A stretch of DNA of 6,332 bases. Origin: Flavobacteriaceae bacterium. GTDB taxonomy: Bacteria; Bacteroidota; Bacteroidia; Flavobacteriales; Flavobacteriaceae. Below the pieces are notes generated by a model, which did no database searches, was not told the origin of the DNA, and saw only the letters and a list, made by a program, of their open reading frames with translations. Both the position numbers and the translations under genes were made by a program. Of this stretch, positions 1 to 6,279 are shown piece by piece; position 1 is the stretch's first letter; each line of letters begins with the position of its first letter. Where the stretch lies: contig JAIEMH010000224.1 in NCBI GenBank assembly GCA_019752245.1, forward strand, positions 1-6,332. The letters run 5' to 3'.

Positions 1-2377
1 GCTGTGCTAGCATTTTGGTTACGCTTTTTAGTTGTAAGCCTACAATTTGCTTGATATTAGCCGCTGTTAATGGCGTAAACATTACAATTTCGTCAATTCT
101 GTTGATGAACTCTGGTCGAACAGTTTGTTTTAATAATCCCAAGACTTCCAGTTTGGCAGCTTCAGTTGCAGCTTCAACACTACCTTTAAGGTTTTCAAAT
201 TTCTCTTGAATAATTGCGCTACCCATATTGGATGTCATGATGATGATAGTGTTTTTGAAATCGGCAACACGACCTTTGTTGTCGGTCAATCGTCCTTCAT
301 CTAATACTTGTAATAAAATATTAAAGGTATCGGGATGTGCTTTTTCAATCTCATCTAGCAAAATCACAGAATAGGGTTTTCTTCGTACGGCTTCGGTTAA
401 TTGTCCGCCTTCGTCGTAACCTACATATCCTGGAGGCGCACCAACCAATCGGCTCACACTATGGCGTTCTTGGTATTCGCTCATGTCTATGCGCGTCATG
501 GCGTTTTCATCGTCAAATAAATATTCGGCCAATGCTTTTGCCAATTCGGTTTTTCCAACACCAGTTGTTCCTAGAAAAAGAAAGGTTCCGATAGGTTTTT
601 TCATGTCTTGCAATCCGGCACGACTTCTGCGTACAGCATCGCTAACGGCTTCGATAGCTTCTTCTTGACCTACAACTCTTTGGTGCAATTCTTCTTCTAG
701 TTTTAATAGTTTTTCGCGTTCTCCTTGTAGCATTTTCATTACTGGAATTCCGGTCCATTTGGCTACTACTTCGGCAATATCTTCACGTGTAACTTCTTCT
801 TTAATCAACGATGTTCCCGATTGGTTTTCGATTAATTGTTTTTGTAAAACGTCTAATCGTTCTTGAGCTTCTTTTATTTTTCCGTATCGAATTTCGGCTA
901 CTTTTCCGTAATCGCCATTTCGTTCGGCTTGTTCGGCTTCGGTTTTGAAATCTTCAATTTCTTGTTTTATGTTTTGAATGTTATCGACAACTTCTTTTTC
1001 TGATTTCCATTTGGTAAAAATTTCGTTTCGGTCTTCTTTAAGGTTTGCCAAATCCATTCCTAAAACTTTCAGTTTGGTTTCATCATTCTCACGTTTAATG
1101 GCTTCAATTTCGATTTCCAATTGCATTATTTTTCTATCCAAAACGTCTAATTCTTCGGGTTTTGAATTGATTTCCATTCGCAATTTAGAAGCAGCTTCGT
1201 CCATTAAATCGATGGCTTTATCTGGTAAAAAACGATTGGTAATATAACGTTGTGAAAGTTCTACGGCTGCAATAATAGCATCGTCTTTGATGCGTACTTT
1301 GTGATGTGTTTCGTATTTTTCTTTGATTCCGCGAAGAATAGAGATGGCACTTTCGGTATCGGGTTCATCGACTATTATTTTTTGGAAACGTCGTTCAAGT
1401 GCTTTGTCTTTTTCAAAATATTTTTGGTATTCGTCTAATGTTGTTGCGCCAATAGCACGAAGTTCGCCACGAGCCAAAGCCGGTTTTAGAATGTTGGCAG
1501 CATCCATTGCGCCTTCGCCACCGCCAGCTCCAACAAGTGTATGAATTTCGTCAATAAACAAAACGATATCGCCTTCGCTAGAAGTTACTTCTTTTACGAC
1601 TGCTTTTAGACGTTCTTCAAATTCGCCTTTGTATTTTGCACCTGCAATTAATGCGCCCATATCTAATGAATAAACAATTTTATCTTTTAGATTGTCTGGT
1701 ACGTCGCCGTCAACAATTCTGTGGGCTAATCCTTCGGCAATGGCAGTTTTACCAACACCAGGTTCACCAACTAACATAGGATTGTTTTTGGTTCTACGCG
1801 TTAAAATTTGCAATACTCTTCGAATTTCTTCATCACGACCAATTACAGGATCAAGTTTTCCGCTTTTGGCTAATTCGTTGAGGTTTTTAGCGTATTTGTT
1901 TAATGAATTATAGGTTTCTTCGGCAGAAGCAGAGGTTACACGTTCGCCTTTTCGCATTTCGTTAATTGCTGTTTCTAGTCCTTTTTCGGTTACACCTTGG
2001 TCTTTTAATATTTGAGCGATCTTACTTTTTGATTTGAAAATTGCTAGCACCAAATGTTCGATAGAAACGAATTCGTCGTTCATTTTTTTAGCAATGCTTT
2101 CGGCTTCGTTTAGCGTGTGATTGGCTTCACGAGAGAACATGATTTCACCACCAGAAACTTTAGGAAAGCTTTGAATGGTTGCGTCTAGTACTTTTTTAAA
2201 TAAATCAACATTTACGTTGAGTTTTTTCAATAGGAATGGAGTTACGTTTTCATCAACTTCTAAAATACCTTTGAAAATGTGTTCGTTTTCGAGCTGTTGT
2301 TGCCCAAAACTTTGTGCAATTTGCTGTGCTTGTTGCAAAGCTTCTTGCGATTTGATGGTTAAAATTTTAAAGTTCAT
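1..2377 (-). CDS. clpB: ATP-dependent disaggregase ClpB (Hsp100), C-terminus cut off by the window edge
   Basis: ClpB is a cytoplasmic hexameric AAA+ chaperone that pulls polypeptides out of aggregates, working with DnaK/DnaJ/GrpE. The visible 792 codons give the full family order: N-domain (about residues 1-145), NBD1, coiled-coil M-domain (about 400-520) and most of NBD2. NBD1 has Walker A GEPGVGKT at 204-211 (Lys210), Walker B Asp276-Glu277, pore-loop Tyr249 in GAKYKGEFEE, and arginine fingers Arg329-Arg330. NBD2 has Walker A GTTGVGKT at 603-610 (Lys609), Walker B Asp675-Glu676, pore loop GYVGY at 650-654 and Arg760 in INRIDE. The M-domain separates it from ClpA and ClpC. The start ATG (2375-2377) gives MNFKILTIKSQEAL, a normal ClpB N-terminus, with no Shine-Dalgarno. 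The reading frame is open to base 1, ending in LKSVTKMLAQ, so about 70 residues with the sensor-2 GAR region lie outside. No frameshift or lost catalytic residue is seen. Confidence 0.97.
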   Translation of the reverse strand, partial: MNFKILTIKSQEALQQAQQIAQSFGQQQLENEHIFKGILEVDENVTPFLLKKLNVNVDLFKKVLDATIQSFPKVSGGEIMFSREANHTLNEAESIAKKMNDEFVSIEHLVLAIFKSKSKIAQILKDQGVTEKGLETAINEMRKGERVTSASAEETYNSLNKYAKNLNELAKSGKLDPVIGRDEEIRRVLQILTRRTKNNPMLVGEPGVGKTAIAEGLAHRIVDGDVPDNLKDKIVYSLDMGALIAGAKYKGEFEERLKAVVKEVTSSEGDIVLFIDEIHTLVGAGGGEGAMDAANILKPALARGELRAIGATTLDEYQKYFEKDKALERRFQKIIVDEPDTESAISILRGIKEKYETHHKVRIKDDAIIAAVELSQRYITNRFLPDKAIDLMDEAASKLRMEINSKPEELDVLDRKIMQLEIEIEAIKRENDETKLKVLGMDLANLKEDRNEIFTKWKSEKEVVDNIQNIKQEIEDFKTEAEQAERNGDYGKVAEIRYGKIKEAQERLDVLQKQLIENQSGTSLIKEEVTREDIAEVVAKWTGIPVMKMLQGEREKLLKLEEELHQRVVGQEEAIEAVSDAVRRSRAGLQDMKKPIGTFLFLGTTGVGKTELAKALAEYLFDDENAMTRIDMSEYQERHSVSRLVGAPPGYVGYDEGGQLTEAVRRKPYSVILLDEIEKAHPDTFNILLQVLDEGRLTDNKGRVADFKNTIIIMTSNMGSAIIQEKFENLKGSVEAATEAAKLEVLGLLKQTVRPEFINRIDEIVMFTPLTAANIKQIVGLQLKSVTKMLAQ

Positions 2378-2432
2378 ATTGTTACTGTTGTGTTTTGTAA
2401 TATTTAGTTATAAGTTGTTTTTCTTGTTTTGG

Positions 2433-2448
2433 ACAATAGTTATTCCAA
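2433..2448 (-). promoter_or_regulatory. Sigma-54-like -24/-12 promoter element upstream of clpB
   Basis: Read on the minus strand the site is TTGGAATAACTATTGT. It carries TTGG at the -24 position (2445-2448) and TTGT at the -12 position (2433-2436), with the spacing of the RpoN consensus TTGGCAC-N5-TTGC. The CAC of the -24 box and the final C of the -12 box are not conserved, so the match is partial. It points toward clpB, and a start about 12 nt downstream would leave a leader of roughly 45 nt. Whether this species uses RpoN for clpB is not shown by the window. An ordinary housekeeping promoter remains possible. Confidence 0.4.
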
Positions 2449-2460
2449 TCGGTATTTTAG

Positions 2461-2471
2461 GTCAAAATGAC
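2461..2471. promoter_or_regulatory. GTCA-N3-TGAC inverted repeat, possible operator of clpB
   Basis: The sequence GTCAAAATGAC is a perfect 4-bp inverted repeat around AAA. It lies 12 bp upstream, in clpB orientation, of the sigma-54-like element. Palindromes of this kind are typical of dimeric regulator sites. Its place in a divergent intergenic region next to a candidate promoter supports an operator or activator site. The arms are short, so chance occurrence cannot be excluded, and the regulator is unknown. Confidence 0.35.
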
Positions 2472-2494
2472 TGGTTTTTAGCACAAAACACTAC

Positions 2495-2529
2495 TAAAGT
2501 TACGACAAAAAGTCGGGTTGAGCGACAAA
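2495..2529 (-). promoter_or_regulatory. Weak Bacteroidota-type promoter candidate for clpB
   Basis: On the minus strand TTTG (2526-2529) is followed after 23 nt by TAACTTTA (2495-2502), close to the Bacteroidota -33/-7 pattern TTTG ... TAnnTTTG. The spacer is longer than the usual 17-21 nt or so, and the last base of the -7 box does not match. If used, it would give a leader of more than 100 nt containing the inverted repeat and the sigma-54-like site. This is an alternative to the downstream -24/-12 element and is weaker than the similar promoter at 6249-6279. Confidence 0.2.
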
Positions 2530-2586
2530 ATTTCAGTTTTTCTATACTAAATCTAAAAAGAATCAGTTACTTATTAAAAAGACTTT

Positions 2587-3447
2587 ATGAAAATAGTTAG
2601 TTTTTGTTTGATTTTTTTGTTTTTGATTTCTTGCACTACTGCTAATAAGCAAAATCCATTGGATAAATTGGCACATTTAGATGTAAAATTAAGTGTTCCA
2701 AAAGAAGGTGAGTGGCTTGCAGAACATCAAGAAGATGGTCAAAGTTTTGAAAAATATTGCGCCATAAAACCCACTTCAATTTCTGATGAAAGAAATGTAA
2801 TTTATATTCAAACCATTGGAAAATTTACTCCTAAAGAGCATAAAATTGTTGAGAATACCGTTGCTTATGTTTCGTTATTTTTCAAATTAAAAACTTTGGT
2901 GTTGCCTACTATTTCAGAAAATGAAATTCCTGCAAATAAAAAAAGAATAAAATACGGAATTGAACAGTTGGATGCGAGTTATATCAACAATAAAATATTG
3001 CCAAGCAAGATTCCGAAAGACGGCATTGTATTGATGGCAATTACGGCTAAAGATTTATATCCTAGTCCGAGTTGGAATTATGTTTTTGGTTTGGCAAATT
3101 ATAAGAAACGAACTGGAATTTCATCGTTTAACAGGTTTCTTACAAATGATGATTATACTCTTTGTCTGGATAGAACTATAAAAACGGCTGTTCATGAAAT
3201 TGGTCACATGTTTTCTATGAGTCATTGTAAGCATGCTGTTTGCCTAATGAATGGTGTTAATCATATTGTAGAATCGGATAGTAAACCCAATGTTCTATGC
3301 TCGGAATGTTTGAAGAAATTATCTTGGAATTTAAAATATGACGATAAGCAGCGATTGAAAGGATTAATTAGTTATTTAAGAGAACATGATTTAGAAAAAG
3401 ATGCTGTAATTTTGCAACAACAATTAGACGTACTACTAAAAAAATAA
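2587..3447 (+). CDS. Archaemetzincin-like zinc metalloprotease, predicted lipoprotein
   Basis: This 286-residue protein is a predicted exported zinc protease. A short signal peptide ends in the lipobox LISC with Cys16 as the lipidated residue, so it should sit in the cell envelope. The catalytic motif HEIGHMFSMSH (203-213) supplies three histidine zinc ligands and catalytic Glu204. It runs directly into Cys214, Cys219, Met221, Cys238 and Cys241. This HExxHx5HC-x4-CxM-x16-CxxC pattern is the mark of archaemetzincins (AMZ, peptidase family M54), in which the cysteines bind a second zinc. The N-terminal 185 residues are not recognised. One oddity is that the Gly normally eighth in the metzincin motif is Ser210. 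The start at 2587 is set by the signal peptide and follows an A-rich tract without Shine-Dalgarno. The stop overlaps the next gene's first possible ATG by one base (TAATG), suggesting an operon. The substrate is unknown. Confidence 0.82.
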   Translation: MKIVSFCLIFLFLISCTTANKQNPLDKLAHLDVKLSVPKEGEWLAEHQEDGQSFEKYCAIKPTSISDERNVIYIQTIGKFTPKEHKIVENTVAYVSLFFKLKTLVLPTISENEIPANKKRIKYGIEQLDASYINNKILPSKIPKDGIVLMAITAKDLYPSPSWNYVFGLANYKKRTGISSFNRFLTNDDYTLCLDRTIKTAVHEIGHMFSMSHCKHAVCLMNGVNHIVESDSKPNVLCSECLKKLSWNLKYDDKQRLKGLISYLREHDLEKDAVILQQQLDVLLKK

Positions 3448-3449
3448 TG

Positions 3450-3836
3450 ATGAGTTTATTTAAAAATATATTTGGAGGATCAGAAGAGGAACCAAAAACT
3501 TCAAAATTAAATTGGACCCCATTGACTGATTTGGGTCAGTTGAATGAAATTATTGAATTATCAAACACAAAAGCGGTGGCTATTTTTAAACATAGCACGC
3601 GTTGCAGTATAAGTAGAATGGCATTAAAGCAATTTGAAAACGAATTTGTTTTAGACGATAAAATAACGTTGTACTTTTTGGATTTATTAAATTATAGAGC
3701 GGTTTCTAACGAGATTGCAAGTCGTTTTGGCGTTGAACATCAATCGCCACAATTGATAGTAATTAAAAACGGAAAAGTTGTACATGATGCATCGCATAGT
3801 GATATTGATGCTAATGATTTTGAACGATATTTGTAA
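3450..3836 (+). CDS. ytxJ: Bacillithiol-system redox protein YtxJ (monothiol bacilliredoxin-like)
   Basis: This is a small cytoplasmic thioredoxin-fold protein of the YtxJ family, which includes the Bacillus bacilliredoxin BrxC/YtxJ, proposed to remove bacillithiol from mixed disulfides on proteins. The diagnostic segment is IFKHSTRCSISRMAL. Its single active-site cysteine is residue 52 from the start used here, and it is the only cysteine in the protein. The cis-proline loop follows in HQSPQLIVI. No signal peptide is present. Two ATGs lie side by side: 3447-3449 overlaps the upstream stop by one base, and 3450-3452 gives an MSLFKNIFG start that better fits what I recall of the family, so the second was chosen. 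The length is 128 residues, normal for YtxJ. It sits between two lipoprotein genes with almost no spacing, implying co-transcription and probably coupled translation. Bacillithiol biosynthesis genes are not in the window. Confidence 0.85.
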   Translation: MSLFKNIFGGSEEEPKTSKLNWTPLTDLGQLNEIIELSNTKAVAIFKHSTRCSISRMALKQFENEFVLDDKITLYFLDLLNYRAVSNEIASRFGVEHQSPQLIVIKNGKVVHDASHSDIDANDFERYL

Positions 3837-3843
3837 ATAGATA

Positions 3844-4953
3844 ATGAAGATAGTTACTGTATTTGGAATTGTTTCTGTTCTAATTTTTTCGGGTTGCTCG
3901 TCTATTAAAGAAACCAATTTCTTGATTGGCACTTATGCCGATACTTCAAGTCAAGGTATAAATGTTATCCGATTTAATGAAAAAACGAAGGACATTTCAT
4001 TGCAATCTGTTGTTTCTGAAATTGCAAATCCATCGTTTGTTATTACCAATAAATCCAAAACAATTGTTGTTGCTGTTGAAGAAACGGCAAGTGATAAAGG
4101 CGGAAAAGTAACATCTTATTCTTACAATAAATCATCCAAAACTTTTAAAAAATTAACCACTTTTTTTACCAAAGGCGATCATCCTTGTACGTTGGCTTTT
4201 AGTCCGAAGGAAGATTATGTCTTGGTAGGAAATTATTCGGGTGGAAATCTTAGTGTTTTTCCTATTGATAAAGCTGGAATGCTTTCAGATAGTAGTCAGT
4301 TGATTCAATATGTAGGTAAAAGTGTGAATGTTGAACGTCAAGAAAAACCGCATGTACATTGCATTGTTTTGCATCCAAAGGAATCTAAAATTGCGGTTGC
4401 CGATTTAGGAACCGATGCTATAGCATTGATTCCGTTTGACGAAAATTCGACGCCTTTTTTGAAAGAAAACGAAACTATTTCTACTAAAGTTGCTGCTGGT
4501 TCTGGTCCGAGACATTTGGTTTGGAATAAAGCTGGAAACCGATTGTATGTGACATTTGAGCTGACTAATGAAGTTGCGGTATTTGATTATAAAGACAATA
4601 AATTAACGCAAATTGAAACTATTGCTTTGACTGCTCCAACCAACAGTGGTTCGGCTGCTGAAATTAGATTGAGTAAGGACGAAAAATTTATGTATGCTTC
4701 TGTGAGAGGAAATAATAATCAAATTGTGGTTATAAAAATTAATGAAGGCAGAAAACTTGAGGTTGTTCAAACTATAAAAACAGCCAAAATACCAAGAAAT
4801 TTTATTATCACTGCCAATCAAAAAAATGTTTTAGTGGCAACGCAAGACTCTAATTTGATTTCGGTATTTGATAGAAATGAAGAAACTGGCTTACTAACGG
4901 CAACTACAAAGGAGTTAACAATTAATAAACCAGTTTATTTGTTTGGTTTTTAG
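3844..4953 (+). CDS. Lactonase-family seven-bladed beta-propeller lipoprotein (6-phosphogluconolactonase-like)
   Basis: The protein has 369 residues and belongs to the lactonase family (Pfam PF10282, the fold of YbhE/Pgl 6-phosphogluconolactonase). Family signatures occur in order through the propeller: FLIGTYAD (26-33), NYSGGNLSVFP (130-140), HVHC (170-173), GSGPRH (219-224), the Glu239 region YVTFEL, SAAEIRLS (270-277) and SVRGNN (286-291). Family members hydrolyse the lactone of 6-phosphogluconate in the oxidative pentose phosphate pathway, or related lactones. Here a signal peptide with lipobox FSGC (Cys18) predicts export and lipid anchoring, which fits poorly with a cytoplasmic phosphosugar substrate. 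The real substrate may be an extracytoplasmic lactone, or the domain may be non-enzymatic. The start 7 bp after ytxJ follows the signal peptide and places it third in the operon. The family is confident, the reaction is not. Confidence 0.85.
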   Translation: MKIVTVFGIVSVLIFSGCSSIKETNFLIGTYADTSSQGINVIRFNEKTKDISLQSVVSEIANPSFVITNKSKTIVVAVEETASDKGGKVTSYSYNKSSKTFKKLTTFFTKGDHPCTLAFSPKEDYVLVGNYSGGNLSVFPIDKAGMLSDSSQLIQYVGKSVNVERQEKPHVHCIVLHPKESKIAVADLGTDAIALIPFDENSTPFLKENETISTKVAAGSGPRHLVWNKAGNRLYVTFELTNEVAVFDYKDNKLTQIETIALTAPTNSGSAAEIRLSKDEKFMYASVRGNNNQIVVIKINEGRKLEVVQTIKTAKIPRNFIITANQKNVLVATQDSNLISVFDRNEETGLLTATTKELTINKPVYLFGF

Positions 4954-4989
4954 ATTTGAAAGAGAAACGATAACTATCTTCTAAATCTA
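4951..4989 (+). terminator. Imperfect hairpin at the convergent gene junction, candidate terminator
   Basis: Bases 4951-4963 can pair with 4977-4989. There are seven perfect outer pairs (TAGATTT with AAATCTA), one G-T wobble, one A-C mismatch and four further pairs, around a 13-nt loop. On the plus strand it is followed by TTTCT, a short T-rich tail. On the minus strand the tail is AAAACC, so it fits best as the end of the plus-strand operon. The stem covers the lactonase stop codon and the last codons of the opposing gene. It is AT-rich and therefore weak. Confidence 0.35.
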
Positions 4990-6161
4990 TTTCTAGTAAT
5001 GATATCTTTAAGTTTAGCTTTTAAATCTTGTCCTGAGTCATAAACCATTTGTTCGTTGCTTGGAAATGGTACAGCTCTTCTATCAAAATTTGGATAATAG
5101 GTTTCTTCACAAGCGCGTTTGTCGCCATTGTATTTTGCATAGATATAATCAAAAACAAATTCACTAGTAAGCGGAAATGTCTCAATAAGTTGGTTGGTTT
5201 TGAAATCTATATAATCAACTTTGGCAGTTACTTGAGCCGATTTATATTGTCTAAATTCGTAGATAGTAGCTCTAATGGTTTTGAAATTATCAACCATAAT
5301 TGTATGACCTAAACTGTCTTTTACTGGCTGACCTTGTGCATTTAGTAAGGCTTTTTTACCATCAAGAATTTGTTTTTCTTTAATTAATTCTTTCTCTTTT
5401 ATTTGTTCTGGAGAAATATTTATTTGTCTAAAACCTACTATCAATCCGTAGTCGTAAGTAATTCCTTTTTGCTTATTGCTGTGATAAACAGTCCATTTGT
5501 CGTTCAATCCAAAAGTACTAAAATCTAGCAAATCGCTTTCTAAACGAACTGGAATTACCATATTGGTTTCGTTTTTTGTATAAACGCTTACAAAGTCAGT
5601 TCCTTTTAATTGTGCTTCGTTAGTTAATGCAGCAACATCTTTGTAGTTTGGATTTAATGTATTCAAATACACCAAATCATCATAAGCACGACGAAAACTC
5701 ATTTTGTCTTTTGTTGCCAAAAGAGCTTTTGAATTGTCATAAAGATGTTTTGCAAGAGCATTTTTACTGTTAATTATTTGGTCGGAATAATCCTCAAAAG
5801 GAAAAATAGCATTGCGTCCTTCTTTAATAAGTTTTAATGGAAGAATTGGTTTAATTAATTCTTGACGGCTGTTTAATTGAACATACGTAGTGTAAATTTT
5901 TTCAGCATTACTAGGGTTTGCATCTTTAAACCAAATGTTGATGTTTTGTAAATCGCGCTCTTTAGCTTTTGCAAAAGCTTCTTCTAGTAAGTAAATATAA
6001 TCTTGTTTTCCTTTGGCGTCTTTTCTATTTCTTAAGCTTTCTACAGCAGTTTGAATGGCTGCATCGTAGTCGCCAGAAGTTAATGATTCTCTAGTTTGTC
6101 TTACGCCACATGAAGTGATAAGCACAAAAAAGGTTACTAGTAAGGTAATTTTTTTACTCAT
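4974..6161 (-). CDS. Uncharacterised lipoprotein, possibly with TPR-like helical repeats near the N-terminus
   Basis: I do not recognise this gene. It encodes 395 residues from the ATG at 6159-6161. This start is preferred over the in-frame TTG at 6231-6233 because it places a classic lipoprotein signal peptide at the N-terminus (MSKKITLLVTFFVLITSC, lipobox ITSC, Cys18). The TTG version would add 24 charged residues ahead of the signal and run through a ten-base A tract. Residues 26-43 (SLTSGDYDAAIQTAVESL) resemble a tetratricopeptide helix pair. Residues 50-185 are largely helical with aromatic and Asn-Pro turns (LNTLNPNYKD). From about 190 the sequence alternates like beta strands, interrupted by a Lys/Glu-rich stretch at 251-270 and a polar loop, QPVKDSLGHTIMVD. 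The C-terminus is basic (RNRFRR). It probably sits in the cell envelope. It converges on the lactonase gene 20 bp away and has its own candidate promoter. Confidence 0.75.
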   Translation of the reverse strand: MSKKITLLVTFFVLITSCGVRQTRESLTSGDYDAAIQTAVESLRNRKDAKGKQDYIYLLEEAFAKAKERDLQNINIWFKDANPSNAEKIYTTYVQLNSRQELIKPILPLKLIKEGRNAIFPFEDYSDQIINSKNALAKHLYDNSKALLATKDKMSFRRAYDDLVYLNTLNPNYKDVAALTNEAQLKGTDFVSVYTKNETNMVIPVRLESDLLDFSTFGLNDKWTVYHSNKQKGITYDYGLIVGFRQINISPEQIKEKELIKEKQILDGKKALLNAQGQPVKDSLGHTIMVDNFKTIRATIYEFRQYKSAQVTAKVDYIDFKTNQLIETFPLTSEFVFDYIYAKYNGDKRACEETYYPNFDRRAVPFPSNEQMVYDSGQDLKAKLKDIITRNRFRR

Positions 6162-6165
6162 GCGC

Positions 6166-6175
6166 TTTTTTTTTT
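6166..6175 (-). repeat. Ten-base A homopolymer just upstream of the lipoprotein start
   Basis: The minus strand carries ten consecutive A followed by GCGC and the ATG. No Shine-Dalgarno is present. An A-rich tract at this distance is normal for translation initiation in Bacteroidota, so it probably helps ribosome loading. A run this long is also prone to slippage, which would change the spacing but not the reading frame from the chosen ATG. Confidence 0.6.
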
Positions 6176-6221
6176 GTATTCGTGAATCTGAGATTTCATG
6201 GTTTATAGTTTTTATGGTTAT

Positions 6222-6241
6222 TATTTGGAGCAATCCAAATA
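6222..6241 (-). other. Perfect 8-bp stem-loop in the leader of the lipoprotein gene
   Basis: TATTTGGA (6222-6229) and TCCAAATA (6234-6241) are exact reverse complements around a 4-base loop, GCAA on the plus strand and TTGC on the minus strand. It lies between the upstream gene's stop and the lipoprotein start. No T-tract follows on either strand, so it is not a standard intrinsic terminator. If the candidate promoter at 6249-6279 is used, the hairpin would form at the very 5' end of the lipoprotein mRNA, where it could stabilise the transcript. Confidence 0.45.
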
Positions 6242-6248
6242 GTGCGCC

Positions 6249-6279
6249 AAAAGATAAATTCTAATTATTTTCTAACAAA
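6249..6279 (-). promoter_or_regulatory. Bacteroidota-type promoter for the uncharacterised lipoprotein gene
   Basis: On the minus strand TTTG (6276-6279) is followed after exactly 19 nt by TATCTTTT (6249-6256), then G. This fits the Bacteroidota housekeeping pattern of a -33 TTTG and a -7 TAnnTTTG with one mismatch. The -33 box overlaps the last codons of the upstream gene. Transcription would begin near 6241-6245, giving a leader of about 80 nt that carries the 6222-6241 stem-loop. Confidence 0.45.

Noticed and set aside
15..1913. Several plus-strand open frames of 60-90 codons across bases 1-1913
   Set aside because: All are antisense to the unbroken, fully conserved clpB reading frame and have no protein-like features.
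2477..2498. TTTAG ... CTAAA pair around TTAGCAC, resembling a CIRCE half-site upstream of clpB
   Set aside because: The second arm lacks the GAGTGCTAA half, the spacer is 12 rather than 9 bases, and only five bases pair, so it is not an HrcA site.
2518..2548. TTGAGC ... TATACT as a sigma-70-like promoter for the plus-strand operon
   Set aside because: The boxes resemble the E. coli consensus with a 19-bp spacer, but Bacteroidota do not normally use that consensus and no TAnnTTTG match is present; too weak to annotate.
2175..2600. Plus-strand open frame of 141 codons crossing the clpB start and the intergenic region
   Set aside because: Its first half is antisense to the clpB N-domain, the rest crosses the promoter region and overlaps the archaemetzincin-like gene start, and the translation is low-complexity with no recognisable domain.
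3687..3932. Minus-strand open frame over the ytxJ / lactonase junction
   Set aside because: It is antisense to two well-supported genes and has no recognisable features. The minus-strand frame at 4603-4821 and the plus-strand frame at 5049-5312 are rejected for the same reason.
6162..6233. N-terminal extension of the lipoprotein from the TTG at 6231-6233
   Set aside because: It would put 24 mostly polar residues ahead of a normal lipoprotein signal peptide and read through a ten-base A run. The TTG also lies in the stem-loop region.
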